Shown: positions 1 to 9,173 of the stretch, piece after piece | Position numbering within the stretch: position 1 is the stretch's first letter | Layout of the letters: each line of letters opens with the position of its first letter | From: Chara braunii | Taxonomy: Eukaryota; Streptophyta; Charophyceae; Charales; Characeae | Direction: 5' to 3' | Assembly (NCBI GenBank): GCA_003427395.1 | Contig: BFEA01000016.1 | Location: forward strand, 1,647,463 to 1,671,784 | DNA: 24,322 nucleotides | The notes under the pieces: generated by a model | What the model was told of the DNA's origin: nothing | Database searches by the model: none | The model's input: the letters and a program-made list of their open reading frames with translations, nothing else | Translations under genes and position numbers: made by a program

Positions 1-360
1 CTAATGGAAAAACACATGCATTGAAGGGAAGATCAACCGGAACATCGCACCAAGTAGGAACATGACAAGGAGATACTAGACTAATGGAAAAACACTTGCA
101 TTGAAGAGAAAGTCATCCGGAACATCCCACCAAGTATGAACGTGATAATGAGTGGCTAGAGTAATGAAAAAGCACATGCATTGAAGGGAAGATCATCCGG
201 AACATCACACCAAGTAGGAACATGATAAAGAGATGCTAGAGCTAGATGGAAAGGACATACATTGAAGGGAAGATCAACCAGAGCATCACACCAAGTAGGA
301 ATATGACAAAGAGATGCTAGAGCTAGATGGAAAGCACATGCACATAGAGGGGAGATCATC
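1..360. repeat. 80-81 bp tandem repeat, about 4.5 copies
   Basis: Units start at 1, 81, 161, 241 and 322, giving periods of 80, 80, 80 and 81. Each carries the blocks 'GCATTGAAGGGAAGATCA' and 'ACACCAAGTAGGAACATGA'. The last units are closest to each other. The last unit decays after about 360. The array probably continues left of the window. A minus-strand reading frame at 156-371 is open only because the last period is 81, so it shows an internally repeated peptide and is not taken as a gene. Confidence 0.9.
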
Positions 361-449
361 CGGTACATCACATGCTATTACATAACTGAAAACAAGAGTC
401 TAAGTAGGTAAGATCACCAAAGTTGAATCAAAGGCCATCTATGAAAGAT

Positions 450-1700
450 GCGCTGTACTACCTGCTTGTGCGAGTGTGAAAAACACACGTTTGGAGAGCC
501 CAAACGACCAAGATAACATCAAGAATCATCCATGGGTGCAGCGATGTACTACCTATTAGTGTGAGTGTGAAAAACACAAGTTTGGAGAGTCCAAATCACT
601 AAGATTGCATCAAGTAGAATCTATGTGTGAAGCGCTGTACTACCTACGAGTGTGAGTGTGAAAGTCACAAGTTTGAAGCTCCCAAATGACCAAGATTGCA
701 TCATGGATCACTCATGGGTGAAGCGCTATACTACCTACTAGTGTAAGTGTGAAAAACACAAGTTTGGAGAGCCCAAATCACCAAGATTGCATCAAGTAGC
801 ATCCATGTGTGAAGCGTTATACTACCTACTAGTTTAAGAGTGAAAATCACAAGTTTGAAGCTCCCAAATTACCAAGATAGCATCAAGAAGCATCCATATG
901 TGAAGCGCTACACTACCTAATAGTGATAGTGTGAAAATCACAAGTTTGAAGCTCCCAAATCACCAAGATTGCATCAAGTAGCATCCATGTGTGAAGCGCT
1001 ACACTACCTACGAGTGTGAGTGTGAAAATCACAAGTTTGGAGTTCCCAAATCACCGAGAATGCATTATGGATCACTCATGGGTGAAGCGTTGTACTACCT
1101 ACTAGTGCAAGTGTGAAAACACAAGTTTGGGGCTTCAAAGTCACCAAGATTGCATCATGGATCACTCATGGGTGAAGCGCTGTACTACCTGCTTGTGTAA
1201 GTGTGGAAAACACAAGTTTGGGGCTTCCAAATCACCAAGATTGCATTATGGATCACTCAAGGGTGAAGCGTTGTACTACCTACTAGTGTAAGTGTGAAAA
1301 ACACAAGTTTGGGGAGCCCAAATCACCAAGATTGCATCAAGTGGCATCCATGTGTAAAGCGTTGTACTACCTGCTAGTGTGAGTGTGAAAATCACAAGTT
1401 TGAAGCTCCCAAATCACCAAGATACCATCAAGAAGCATCCATATGTCAAGCGCTACACTACCTACTAGTGTGAGTGTGAAAATCACAAGTTTGAAGCTCT
1501 CAAATCACCAAGATTGCATCAAGTAGCATCCATGTGTGAAGCGCTACACTACCTACTACTGTGAGTGTGAAAATCACAAGTTCGAAGCTCCTAAATCACC
1601 AAGATTGCATCAAGAAGCATCTAGGAAAGAATCGGAGTACTACCTTCTAGTGTATAAGTGAAAGAGAAGAGTTTGAATAGCCCATGGAAGAGAGAAGGTG
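450..1700. repeat. 91 bp tandem array with higher-order structure
   Basis: Units begin at 450, 541, 632, 723, 814, 905, 996, 1087, 1177, 1268, 1359, 1450 and 1541, with a degenerate unit at 1632. Every spacing is 91 bp except one of 90. Each unit starts with 'GCGCTGTACTACCT' or a close variant and contains 'AGTGTGAAAATCACAAG' followed by 'TTTGGAGAGCCCAAAT' or 'TTTGAAGCTCCCAAAT'. The segments GTGTGAAAAACAC and TTTGG..CCAAA are short dyads. Unit variants recur about 545 bp apart (see findings). Low divergence suggests recent amplification. No coding function is seen, since 91 is not a multiple of three. Confidence 0.95.
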
Positions 1701-1920
1701 AAGTAAGAGAAGATGGAGGAAAAGGGGAGAGAGATGAGGAAGATGGAGATGGAGAAGAAAGGAAGGAAGACAAAGAGAATGAAAGTAAGGAGGAGGAAGG
1801 AGGAGATGAAGAGGGGAGAGAAGAGAAAGAAGAAGTAGGGAGTGAGGAGGAAGAAGAAGAAGAAGAAGGAGGAGGAGAAGAAGAGGAAGAAGAAGAAGAA
1901 AAAAAAAAAAAAAAAAAAAA
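1680..1920. repeat. Purine-only tract (GAA/GAG) ending in A22
   Basis: The plus strand is almost pure purine from about 1680 and becomes a GAA/GGA microsatellite at 1845-1898. It ends in 22 consecutive A residues at 1899-1920. Pyrimidine-rich sequence follows at 1921-2060. The overlapping open frames encode only Glu/Lys or Ser/Pro homopolymer and are compositional artefacts. Such mirror-like purine tracts can form triplex DNA (general knowledge), but nothing here shows a function. Confidence 0.9.
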
Positions 1921-2135
1921 CCTCTTCCTTCCTCTCACCTTGTTCATTCCTTGGTGTTGGTGTCCTCTTGATGAAACTTTCTCTCCTTGCACAATCCTCT
2001 CTTGGCTATGACTTCCTGCTTCTCCAAGCCCTTCTCTCCTCCTCCCTTACTTTCTCTCAGGCTATGGCAAACACACCCAGCTATGGCTATGGAGTCCTCC
2101 CCTCTAGGAGGGTTGATGAAGCGTTAAATTTTTTA

Positions 2136-2400
2136 GTGCATCCGGGTTCAGTATTGGCTCCGGATGCACCTAGAACATGTGTTTTCTCTCCCCCATGCAG
2201 TCCGTTGCAACTCGGACTGCAATGGGGGTCAATTCCTTAGCCCCAATGCCCCACAACTAGCCCTTACTCAAAAGAAAAAGAAACGGTCAATTCCCAAGTG
2301 CATCCGGCCTTGATTTTGACTCCGGACGCACCTAAAACATGTGTTTTTCCTCATGCATGCATTCCGTTTTATTCCGGTTGCAAGAGGCCTTGATTTTATT
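2136..2400. repeat. 162 bp tandem duplication with perfect hairpins
   Basis: Sequence from 2136 is repeated, diverged, from 2298. Both copies begin with an inverted repeat. In copy 1, GTGCATCCGG (2136-2145) pairs perfectly with CCGGATGCAC (2160-2169) around a 14-base loop. In copy 2 the arms at 2298-2307 and 2322-2331 have one mismatch. Copy 1 continues with a second hairpin at 2190-2228: CCCCCAT plus GCAGTCCG pairs with CGGACTGC plus AATGGGGG with a single bulge. The block 'CACCTAGAACATGTGTTTT' is shared between copies. No gene is seen. Confidence 0.8.
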
Positions 2401-2499
2401 CTCTGCAAAAATCAAAGAAAATCAAAGTCTTTTGTAACCGCCATATTCCAAAATGAATCTGGTCACGGATAAATCTCCCCAAGTGAGCGTTTTTTACTG

Positions 2500-2665
2500 T
2501 TAAGGCATTTTTCTCTTTTCTTTTCTTTTCTTTTCTTTTCTCCTCCTTTCTTGGACAGTAGGGACCTGCCAGTCCCTACTGACGGCCAACTCACTCACTC
2601 CCTCTCACTCATTTTGTCTTATTCTCCCTCATTTTCTTTTATTTTCTCTCTTTTTTCTAGCATGC
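2500..2665. repeat. (TTTTC)n microsatellite within a pyrimidine tract
   Basis: About six TTTTC units lie at 2510-2541, followed by further pyrimidine-rich sequence with CACTC and TTTTCT runs to about 2660. This is simple-sequence DNA with no coding signal. Confidence 0.85.
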
Positions 2666-2738
2666 CGATTGTCAAGTGACCGTTAAGGCCCTTTTCTAGC
2701 CTCTTCCTCTTAGTTTTGGCCCTCCCTATGCCCAAGGT

Positions 2739-2762
2739 GCAGTCCGTTGTTTCTCGGACTGC
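2739..2762. other. Hairpin, second copy of the GCAGTCCG stem
   Basis: GCAGTCCG (2739-2746) pairs perfectly with CGGACTGC (2755-2762) around the loop TTGTTTCT. The same stem with loop TTGCAACT occurs at 2197-2220. Stem and loop length are both kept while the surrounding sequence differs. Confidence 0.8.
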
Positions 2763-3920
2763 AATAATGGGCTTCCCATGCCCATGGAAGCCTCCTTTTA
2801 CTTATACATTTCTCCCACAATGGTCCCTCCTACTCCGATGTTCCCTCGAAGGGTTATTTTTCGCATGGGGTCTTATTTGACTCTATTTTCTTGAGGGAGG
2901 CTGATCCGAGATTTTTCAGATTGCTCCCATGCCTCCCACTCTAGTTTTTATTACTTTTCCTTTTCCTTTTGGTTTTCCCGTTTGTCACCACTAGTACTTG
3001 CACTAGTGGTGCTAATATTCTTGGCCGTCAGGATGTCGATCTTGACGGTGCACCTTGCATTTATTATTTTTCTTTCATGCGGTGCCGCCGTTTCTTCTTG
3101 GGACTTTCACATGTCCCCGCCACTTGTCCCGTTGGTGGTCCCCGACACTTAGTCCCGCCGGTGGTCCCCGAGACTTAGTCCCGTCGGCGGTCCCCGACAC
3201 ATTTTGCCCCGGACGCCGTTATTTTTACTTAGTTCCACGTGGCCCCGGGTGCCTTTCCCCGAGGTGTCCCATGCCCCTTGGGCGTCTTGTCACCCCCTAG
3301 CGACCCCTCTCCTTAGTCTTTCCTCGCGTGCCGATCTCTTTTGGTCGTAGGCCTCTGCTCCGGTGGCCTTCCACGTTGGCCCCTCATTTCCTGGTCTCCC
3401 GCGGCTTTTGGCCGCCCATCCCTCGACTTCCTCATTCCCTTATTGCTGTCGTGCTGCAATTGCTAGTTCAAAGGGCCCTTTGGCCTTAGCCTTACTGCGT
3501 TCTGATGGCCCTTCCGGCCTCTTGCTATGTTCTATGTGCCCCTGTTCTTGAGCTCACTTGCTTGCCGTCGCTAGTTCCTTCCTCCTGTGGTTCTCCCTTC
3601 AGAGCATCACTCCCTTCTGCGGCTTAATCCTTTGTCTTTTCTCTCTCCTGCTTCCTCACTCCAGATTTCTCTATTGTACACAAATTGTCCGTATTCAATC
3701 TCTCGAGTGATGGGAAGTTATTCGGGACCCACAAGTCCCGACACCGTCCTTCAACTCCCTTCATAACATATCGCGGTTGGTGGGTGGTACACCCTCAAGG
3801 AGGTCCGCGCCACCCAGATTTCTTCTGCCTCATAGGCTAACTGCCCATCGGTCAGGGTAGGGAGATTTCACCTGCCTCCTGAGCAAAAAAGGAACCGTAG
3901 GTTAACCAAAGGAGGCGCGA
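2763..3920. other. C/T-rich non-coding stretch, no gene recognised
   Basis: The plus strand is strongly pyrimidine/C-biased over about 1.1 kb. Short plus-strand frames (for example 2969-3178, 3055-3300, 3363-3551) have Pro/Ser/Cys-rich composition dictated by this bias. They overlap one another in different frames and match no family I know. A small hairpin, CGGGAC/GTCCCG, lies at about 3723-3740. I see no promoter or splice structure I can defend. Confidence 0.6.
3124..3200. repeat. 26 bp minisatellite, three copies
   Basis: GTCCC recurs at 3126, 3152 and 3178, each followed by a variant of 'GCCGGTGGTCCCCGAGACTTA'-type sequence. The period is exactly 26 bp, not a multiple of three, so no conserved reading frame runs through it. 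Confidence 0.85.
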
Positions 3921-4400
3921 GGTCAAAGTCGTTAATCGCCGTAACGGCCATTCATAGGAGGTTTTTATCGCTACCCTCCGCCATGCCGGAAAAGGGCGCG
4001 TAGTCAAGGCCCTCGATCATCGTGACGACCTTTAACCTCCGCACGTACGCACAAGTCACAGGCAAGCGCATCGTTCAACGAGATCTAATCTTTTTAATCC
4101 TAATTTAATCAAAACAAAATCCGGTCGGCGATCACGCCGGCTCTTCAATCATCAACAAAAAAATCACGCGCGCCATAAGCCTGTGCGCCCACACACTCTC
4201 TACTCTAGTCAATCACTCAGTCAATGTAAACCCAGACACAGTCGCGCCTCGCGCGGTATATTTAAACTTTAAACCAACTTATCATCTGACGCTCTCAAGA
4301 AACGAGGGCGGATACCCCTTGTAAGGATATTCACAACGACAACTTACCGAACCATATTAAGTGACGTCCCCGTCGCTTCGCAAGATCGAAAAGCTATAAA
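3921..4400 (+). repeat. LTR-like module copy L1 (diverged)
   Basis: This segment shares several blocks, in the same order and orientation, with the module at 16990-17395. First is the motif GTCAAGGCCCTCGAT..CGTGACG (4003-4030, with a second copy at 3921-3950). Next is a decayed form of the CCCTTGTAAGGG palindrome (about 4312-4330). Last is ATTAAGTGACGTCCCCGTC (4356-4374), against ATTAAGCGACGTCCCCGTC at 17373-17391. This is a dispersed repeat. Calling it part of an LTR is inference from its partner beside the leader copies. Confidence 0.55.
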
Positions 4401-4785
4401 TTCATCCAAAACTCTAAATGCTGACGAAAAAGGAACCAATCCGATCAGCCGACAGACTCAGGTTTGAGGCCTCTATCAATCCAGTCCAAACACAACTTTA
4501 TGCTCCTAGGATTCCAACCAGGGCCTCCATCGTCCTGACACTAGGACAGTGGGATACTCATCACTATACTACAGCATAGGTCTTCACTGGATTTCTTAAC
4601 TATCCTCTCCCCTTTGTCCTAGACAAACGCCGTCGTCTCGTTAGGTGTCCCTAGCCTCTACCCTGCAAGCAGTGCCATAACTAGGACGCGGACCCTAACG
4701 GAGACCTTTGAAGGCATTCTTGCCTCCCTCCCATAATTCTCGCAATCAAACATATATATATATACATACAACCTTCATCATAGAT

Positions 4786-4811
4786 CCTTCCTGTAGTCTA
4801 GTACAGGAAGG
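4786..4811. other. Perfect 10 bp hairpin with 6-base loop
   Basis: CCTTCCTGTA (4786-4795) pairs with TACAGGAAGG (4802-4811) around GTCTAG. No T-run follows, and a bacterial-type terminator is not expected in this context. Function unknown. Confidence 0.8.
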
Positions 4812-5200
4812 TCATGTCTTCATCCTGGCCCAACATAGTCTGGGTGATTGAGCCAGATCTACGACCCACCACGTTGTTATTTTAGTGGTAGTGCCCTCGC
4901 AGGTTGCACCGCGATAGGCTTTTCCTGATAAACAATCAATCAGGACTCAAAAAAGACTTGACTCGACCCCCATCCCACGCCGTTCCGCAGGAGTAAAACC
5001 CTCCTTGGTGGTCACACCCCATTAAGTCTTTTACTCCCTTGGCAAGACGCAGGCCCGCTGTTCAGGTTACACCTATCAGCAGCCGACACTAGGGGTTGTG
5101 CCCAAGTGATGTTAAACTTTACCGTTAGCTTGGTATTCTCATAAATGCCCCAAGATTATCACAAGTGGCTGGACGGTGTGTCGCAACAAAAAAAGCCTAC

Positions 5201-5268
5201 TGCGGGACTACGCAAAGGTTTGCCACACATAAAAGGTATTTGCCAGTCCTCTGTGGGACAACACAGAG
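5201..5268. other. Pair of related hairpins with GGGAC-type loops
   Basis: TGCG (5201-5204) pairs with CGCA (5211-5214) around GGACTA. CTCTGTG (5249-5255) pairs with CACAGAG (5262-5268) around GGACAA. The loops are nearly identical, while the arm base changes C to T on one side and G to A on the other. The first stem is short, so the comparison is modest. Confidence 0.5.
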
Positions 5269-6429
5269 AAACACAGCAACCTCTCCACATTCACAAAACA
5301 AAATCACCGCGAGATTCACAAGGCCGTGACCTCCCTATTAGATCAGAGCAAGAAGGTCACCTCTCAGCGACATCTCCCAAATAAATCATTTTTATGACCT
5401 CCAAAATTTCACCGGTGGCTAAACAAAACATGGTTCTTCTCGTCAGTCTTTATCATTCAAAATCAGCTTTCCATGCCATTAAATCTATTAACCACCTTTC
5501 ATATGAAGGAGGTCTCACTCAATCGGTCTCCCAGTCATCCCTTCTCTTTCATGGATGAATTCTCATGCGACTCTTTCTTTTAAAACATCTCTCCTCTCTG
5601 AAGATAAGTCTATCAACAAACACAAAACTATCTTCCTTACTTGAGAATGTTTTAAGCATAAAACAACTCAAACTGAGAGACCAACTTATGAGTCCTCATG
5701 GCAACTCAACAATAACATTCGGCATGGCAAACATTCGAGTCTCAAAGACTCATAAATCCCTTAGGATTCTCACACTTTTCACAAAAACAAACTGCACTTC
5801 CTCTCCTTATACCCGACCCTACCATCCGCCTGTCGGAAGATCGCACGAGTATATCGAAGAGCAGACAGTACACATTCATTCACATTCATAAAATACACAA
5901 CATACGAGATGCTTCCCATACATTTCTCACACAAAGCCATCATACATCAGGATAAAACCACACATGTAAGAGTGATTGTGATCGTTATATAAAGGGGAAT
6001 AGTCTCAGATAGAACTCAACTCAAAAATACACCAAGGGATAAGATATCTCATCCAAAAACACACATAGTAACCCAGATCCATAACTCACTTGAATCAATC
6101 AATGTCACTCTCAATATGGTACATGACCAATTGTACTGTTTAGAAACGTCAGTGAGACAAGTACTGAATCTGAATGTCAAAGTCAAGGAGGAGTATCCCC
6201 ATCATACACACGTTAGCTTACATGATCCTGACTCTTATATCCCTAAAAGAACCTCAATGAGAATCATATGCTGTAATCCTCCATAAGTACAACTAACAAT
6301 GTAAATATCCAGACTCCCAAGAATGCAAAAAACAGAAACAAGGATACCATCAAACCTCTGCCTTAGTGTACATACTCTGCTCATCCTTATGTTACTCTAA
6401 CCGTAATCTACATATAGGTAAACCAGTCC

Positions 6430-8159
6430 CTACTCACTCATCTCCTCCTGGTCTTGCCTATATAACTGAGCTTTGCCCCTATCGGCAGATCGCTCCACTA
6501 TTGTACCCTGTCTATCATACATCTTACCATCACTCTCGGTAACCTTCCCTGCTGCCTTGTCCTTCAAAAACTTAGGACACTGCAAGGCCCTATGTTCCCC
6601 ATCCTTGCAGAAAAAGCAGGTCGGGTTGTACGACTTTCTTAGTCTCTTCTTCTTTTTTTGAGACCCTAGCGACGAAGGTGCCTCGCTAGTTTTTCTACGC
6701 ATCTCATAGCTCTGGGGCACATCCATAGGCTCCTCAGATCTCACATCCATCTCCTGAGTACCCAGCTCCATTCATATCCTAACTCCCTCAGATCTGTACT
6801 CAGGAGTATCCAGCCTCTGTGGCCTACCCTCAATGACGCTCTCCATTGCAATCATCATCTCTCTCTTAGGCGGTCCCTCCACGCTCTGCTCAAGCGAAAA
6901 TAGACTCGCCTCTTCCTGCACTGTATCAACAGCCTCAAGGAGCACATCTATAGACCCTTCCCCTGAGCCCTGAATCGGTTCGCCTCTAACTATCTGCTGC
7001 CCCCCCTCGACTGATAATGGCACAACCAATGTTATGGGCTCCACAACCGTTGTTAGCAACGTGGCGAGTTCAGTAGGTGCCCTGAACTCAAAGGTCTCTC
7101 TCTCTGCCTCCCTCCTCGTCTTTGCCTCCTCAGGCTCTAGGATGACTCTTCCTATGGGTGGCTCCCGGAGGAGTCCAGCTGGGGATGGCTGCCCGGATAG
7201 ACCCTGTACCGACTCTCTCTCAGTGTCATGCTGACTACTCCCCGCCCCATCCACTACCTCGGCAGGTTCCTCTCTCTCTGTCCTGTCGGCCCCGTTTCGA
7301 GGCTGCCGCCTCAACTCCTGAATGATGGCAGCTTGACTAGCCACTAATGCCCTGAGTTCTCAAACCTCCGCCTCAACCGCCTCCAGACGCACTCCATGAC
7401 TTGCTTCCTTTATCTTCTTTCCGGCCAGATCTGCTTCCAACATCAGGTACCTATTGAAAGGTGTCTTGGCCATGAAGCAGATCTTACGGTCCAAGTACTC
7501 ATCCTCCATCTTTGATGTCCCGACTCCTTCTCTCTCTCTGGAGTCGCCAACCCCTCGCCATGCTGGCCAAAAAACTCGTCCCACATTTCCTTGACTCCAC
7601 ATGGTTTAGGCGGTGGTGGCTGATCTGGGAGTGCCCCTGCCGCCTTTTATCTCTGCCTTTCCTGCCAAATTTCCTCCACGCGCTTCCCAACTCTGGCCCG
7701 TTTCTCCTCGGTTGTCTCCCCTGCCGGTACTCTCCCTCTAGTGCGATGGTCAGCTCCCTCCGGAATCTCGGCTCCCACCTCTCTCTCTAGCTGGCGTGAC
7801 TCTCGCGGTGGCTCCATAGGCACGGGCTCCTCGATGTCGGGGTGCTCTTGGGCATGCGTAGCTAGATACTAATCAATCGTGGAGATGACCTCTCTCCTCT
7901 AGTCAGTCCGTTCTCGCTCCATCTTCATCCTTACCCCTGGCGAAAGGATTGTCTCCGGCGGCGGGGACGGAATCTCCTCCTGTAGAGGCTCTCCCTCCTC
8001 TTCGCAGGTGATCTCTGGTACGACCTCTGGTCCCAACTTTGCAGCATGCGCCTGAGGCGGAGTGTTCTCCTCAACCTCTATCACCTCCTCTATGACACTT
8101 CCTCTTTCAGCGCTCTGCCTCGTCTCCCGCTCGGGCTCATGGACCTTCTCTCGTGGCAT
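6430..8159 (-). pseudogene. gag: Retrotransposon gag, broken (stops and frameshift)
   Basis: Gag is the structural polyprotein that packages LTR-retrotransposon RNA into cytoplasmic particles. Reading the minus strand from the ATG at 8159, frame 0 is Glu/Pro-rich and continues to about 7510 through TAG at 7899-7901, TAG at 7869-7871 and TAA at 7647-7649. The sense then moves to another frame, entering at a segment with 'EDEYLDRKICFMAKTPFNRY'. It continues through TGA at 7360-7362, inside a predicted coiled coil (RLEAVEAEV then ELRALV..IIQELRRQ), and TGA at 6772-6774. The C-terminal part has a basic patch (KKKKRLRK) and the zinc knuckle CFFCKDGEHRALQC, ending at 6430. The sequence on both sides of each stop reads as one protein of about 575 residues, so this is a decayed copy. 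The true start is uncertain, because 8159 is only the first ATG after an upstream TGA. The leader and hairpin array lie directly upstream and no pol follows. The zinc knuckle fixes the gag identity; the exact superfamily (Ty3/gypsy-like preferred) is not proved. Confidence 0.75.
6563..6604 (-). other. CCHC zinc knuckle (nucleocapsid-type) of gag
   Basis: The residues CFFCKDGEHRALQC match the CX2CX4HX4C spacing of retroviral/retrotransposon nucleocapsid zinc knuckles, which bind element RNA. A Lys/Arg-rich patch lies just upstream and 'PKFLKDKAAGKV' just downstream. All four zinc ligands are intact even though the reading frame carries stops upstream. Confidence 0.85.
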
Positions 8160-8187
8160 ATCTCCAGCCAGCTCGTCATGCCCCTCA

Positions 8188-8560
8188 CCAGAGGCTGTAC
8201 CACCTAAACTTATAGAATGGCTCAGGCCTCCTCATTCAAAACCAAAGAAACTGAGAAACTCTAAGTAAACAACGCAACCAAGCCAATTGAACTTACAGAA
8301 TGTGCTTGGCTCCTAAAAAGTCAATCACAGTTAACCCTCACAAGTCAAAGCAAGTTAAGCAATCAGACCATCTAAACTTATAGAATGACCTGATTCTCAA
8401 AGTAATCCCACAACACTAGGTCTCCCTAAACTTATGGGGACTTCCTAGCCTCCAAAGCAATCGGACCACCCAAATTCATGGAATGGTCTGATGCTTCAAG
8501 CAATCCAAAATAAACACAGCACTGGGTCTCCCTTAAACTTATGGGGACTTCCCAGCCTTA
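8188..8560 (-). repeat. Hairpin array A (six hairpins, conserved loop, varying arms)
   Basis: Six copies of a loop core close to CACCTAAACTTATAGAA (plus-strand reading) lie at about 8202, 8285, 8370, 8421, 8468 and 8528. Most are flanked by complementary arms: CCAAGC/GCTTGG (8278-8283 / 8304-8309), AATCAG/CTGATT (8361-8366 / 8390-8395), CTAGG/CCTAG (8416-8420 / 8444-8448), ATCGGACCA/TGGTCTGAT with one G-T pair (8460-8468 / 8484-8492) and CTGGG/CCCAG (8522-8526 / 8551-8555). The array lies between the conserved leader block and gag, so in element-sense RNA it would be in the 5' leader. Arm sequences differ between units yet remain paired. Confidence 0.85.
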
Positions 8561-8569
8561 ATGACCCAG

Positions 8570-9110
8570 TCAACTTTAATGCAATACTGCCTTCATCCCC
8601 ACCTTCCCCCAGATGCAATCCCCTTTTTACAATCTGCTTTCAGTCAATCAACAAAGACTGAAACTGAGATTGCACATACGTTCCTTTACTTAGTCTGATT
8701 TGTGTCATGAAAGTCAAACTCAAAGTCAAATATAGGATGCATGCAATACTCAGTCAACTCGTAAAGAGTGATACAGATAGGGGTTATAACTGAGTTTATA
8801 GAGGGAAAACGAAATCTTTACCTTTCAGTTCCCTACCTCCAAAACTCCTCTTGAGTTCTTGCATAGCTCCTGCAATCAGTGGGCTAACTCCCCACAGAGT
8901 CTTGTTGCGGTCCTACGGGTTGCAATCCCGCCTGCCGCCTTCCTCTCAGAACTAGATTAAACTTAGAGTAAGAAGGACAGAAGACGAGGGATTTCAGACT
9001 CTCGAGATACAGGAAAGGGACAAACTCAACTCCCAGGAGAGGGCCTTGATACCTTCATGCGCCTGAGGGCCCCGCAATGATGGCCGAAACACAGCAGCAG
9101 CTTGGTCAAA
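8570..9110 (-). repeat. Leader/U5-like conserved block, copy A
   Basis: The segment is clearly homologous to the reverse complement of 13330-13860 and to 21060-21605. Shared blocks, read in the element (minus) sense, are GCGGGGCCCTCAGGCG, GGTATCAAGGCCCTCTC, GGCGGCAGGCGGGATTGCAA, CCCCTATCTGTAT and a TTTCAGT/ACTGAAA hairpin (8638-8644 / 8657-8663). The order LTR-like end, leader, hairpin array and gag is that of the 5' part of an LTR retrotransposon. No paired direct LTR is found in the window, so the boundaries are approximate. Confidence 0.75.
9041..9053 (-). promoter_or_regulatory. Possible primer binding site (weak)
   Basis: In the minus sense this reads GGTATCAAGGCCC. The copy at 13387-13399 is identical, while 21527-21539 reads GGTACCAAAGCCC. 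Many plant LTR elements have TGGTATCAGAGC, complementary to initiator tRNA-Met, here. Only the first seven bases agree, so a different tRNA, or no PBS role, is equally possible. Confidence 0.25.
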
Positions 9111-9165
9111 CTGAAATCTTACCGTCAACCGTTGACTTCCCTGGCGATCCTCCCACTCCGCCCCC

Positions 9166-9173
9166 TTATTTAA
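9166..9173 (-). promoter_or_regulatory. TATA-like box of the putative LTR promoter
   Basis: The minus strand reads GGGCTTAAATAAGGGGG around this site, about 110 bases upstream of the possible primer binding site. Position and sequence would suit an LTR U3 promoter driving leader and gag. Copies B and C lack an obvious equivalent. Confidence 0.3.

Larger units (their letters stand above)
4401..6429. other. Long non-coding stretch downstream of gag, hairpin-bearing
   Basis: About 2 kb without a convincing gene on either strand. On the minus strand this is where pol would follow gag, but no frame of useful length and no reverse transcriptase, protease or integrase motif is visible. Local structures: a perfect 10 bp hairpin at 4786-4811, a 9 bp inverted repeat GGAGTAAAA (4990-4998) with TTTTACTCC (5029-5037), two related small hairpins at 5201-5214 and 5249-5268, and a short (AT)n run at about 4750-4764. 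The plus-strand frames at 5145-5384 and 5565-5891 have no recognisable domain. Confidence 0.6.

Noticed and set aside
156-371. Minus-strand frame with repeated FHLALASL..PTWCD peptide
   Set aside because: It is the translation of the 81 bp tandem unit; other units are 80 bp and break the frame.
1621-2240. Overlapping open frames rich in Glu/Lys (plus) or Ser/Pro/Phe (minus)
   Set aside because: They follow directly from the purine tract and A22 run, are open in several frames at once and contain no domain.
4786-4811. Hairpin as a bacterial intrinsic terminator
   Set aside because: No T-run follows and nothing in the window suggests a bacterial genome.
6430-8159. Alternative genetic code explaining the in-frame stops in gag
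   Set aside because: TAA, TAG and TGA all occur and there is also a frameshift, so decay is simpler than reassignment of every stop.
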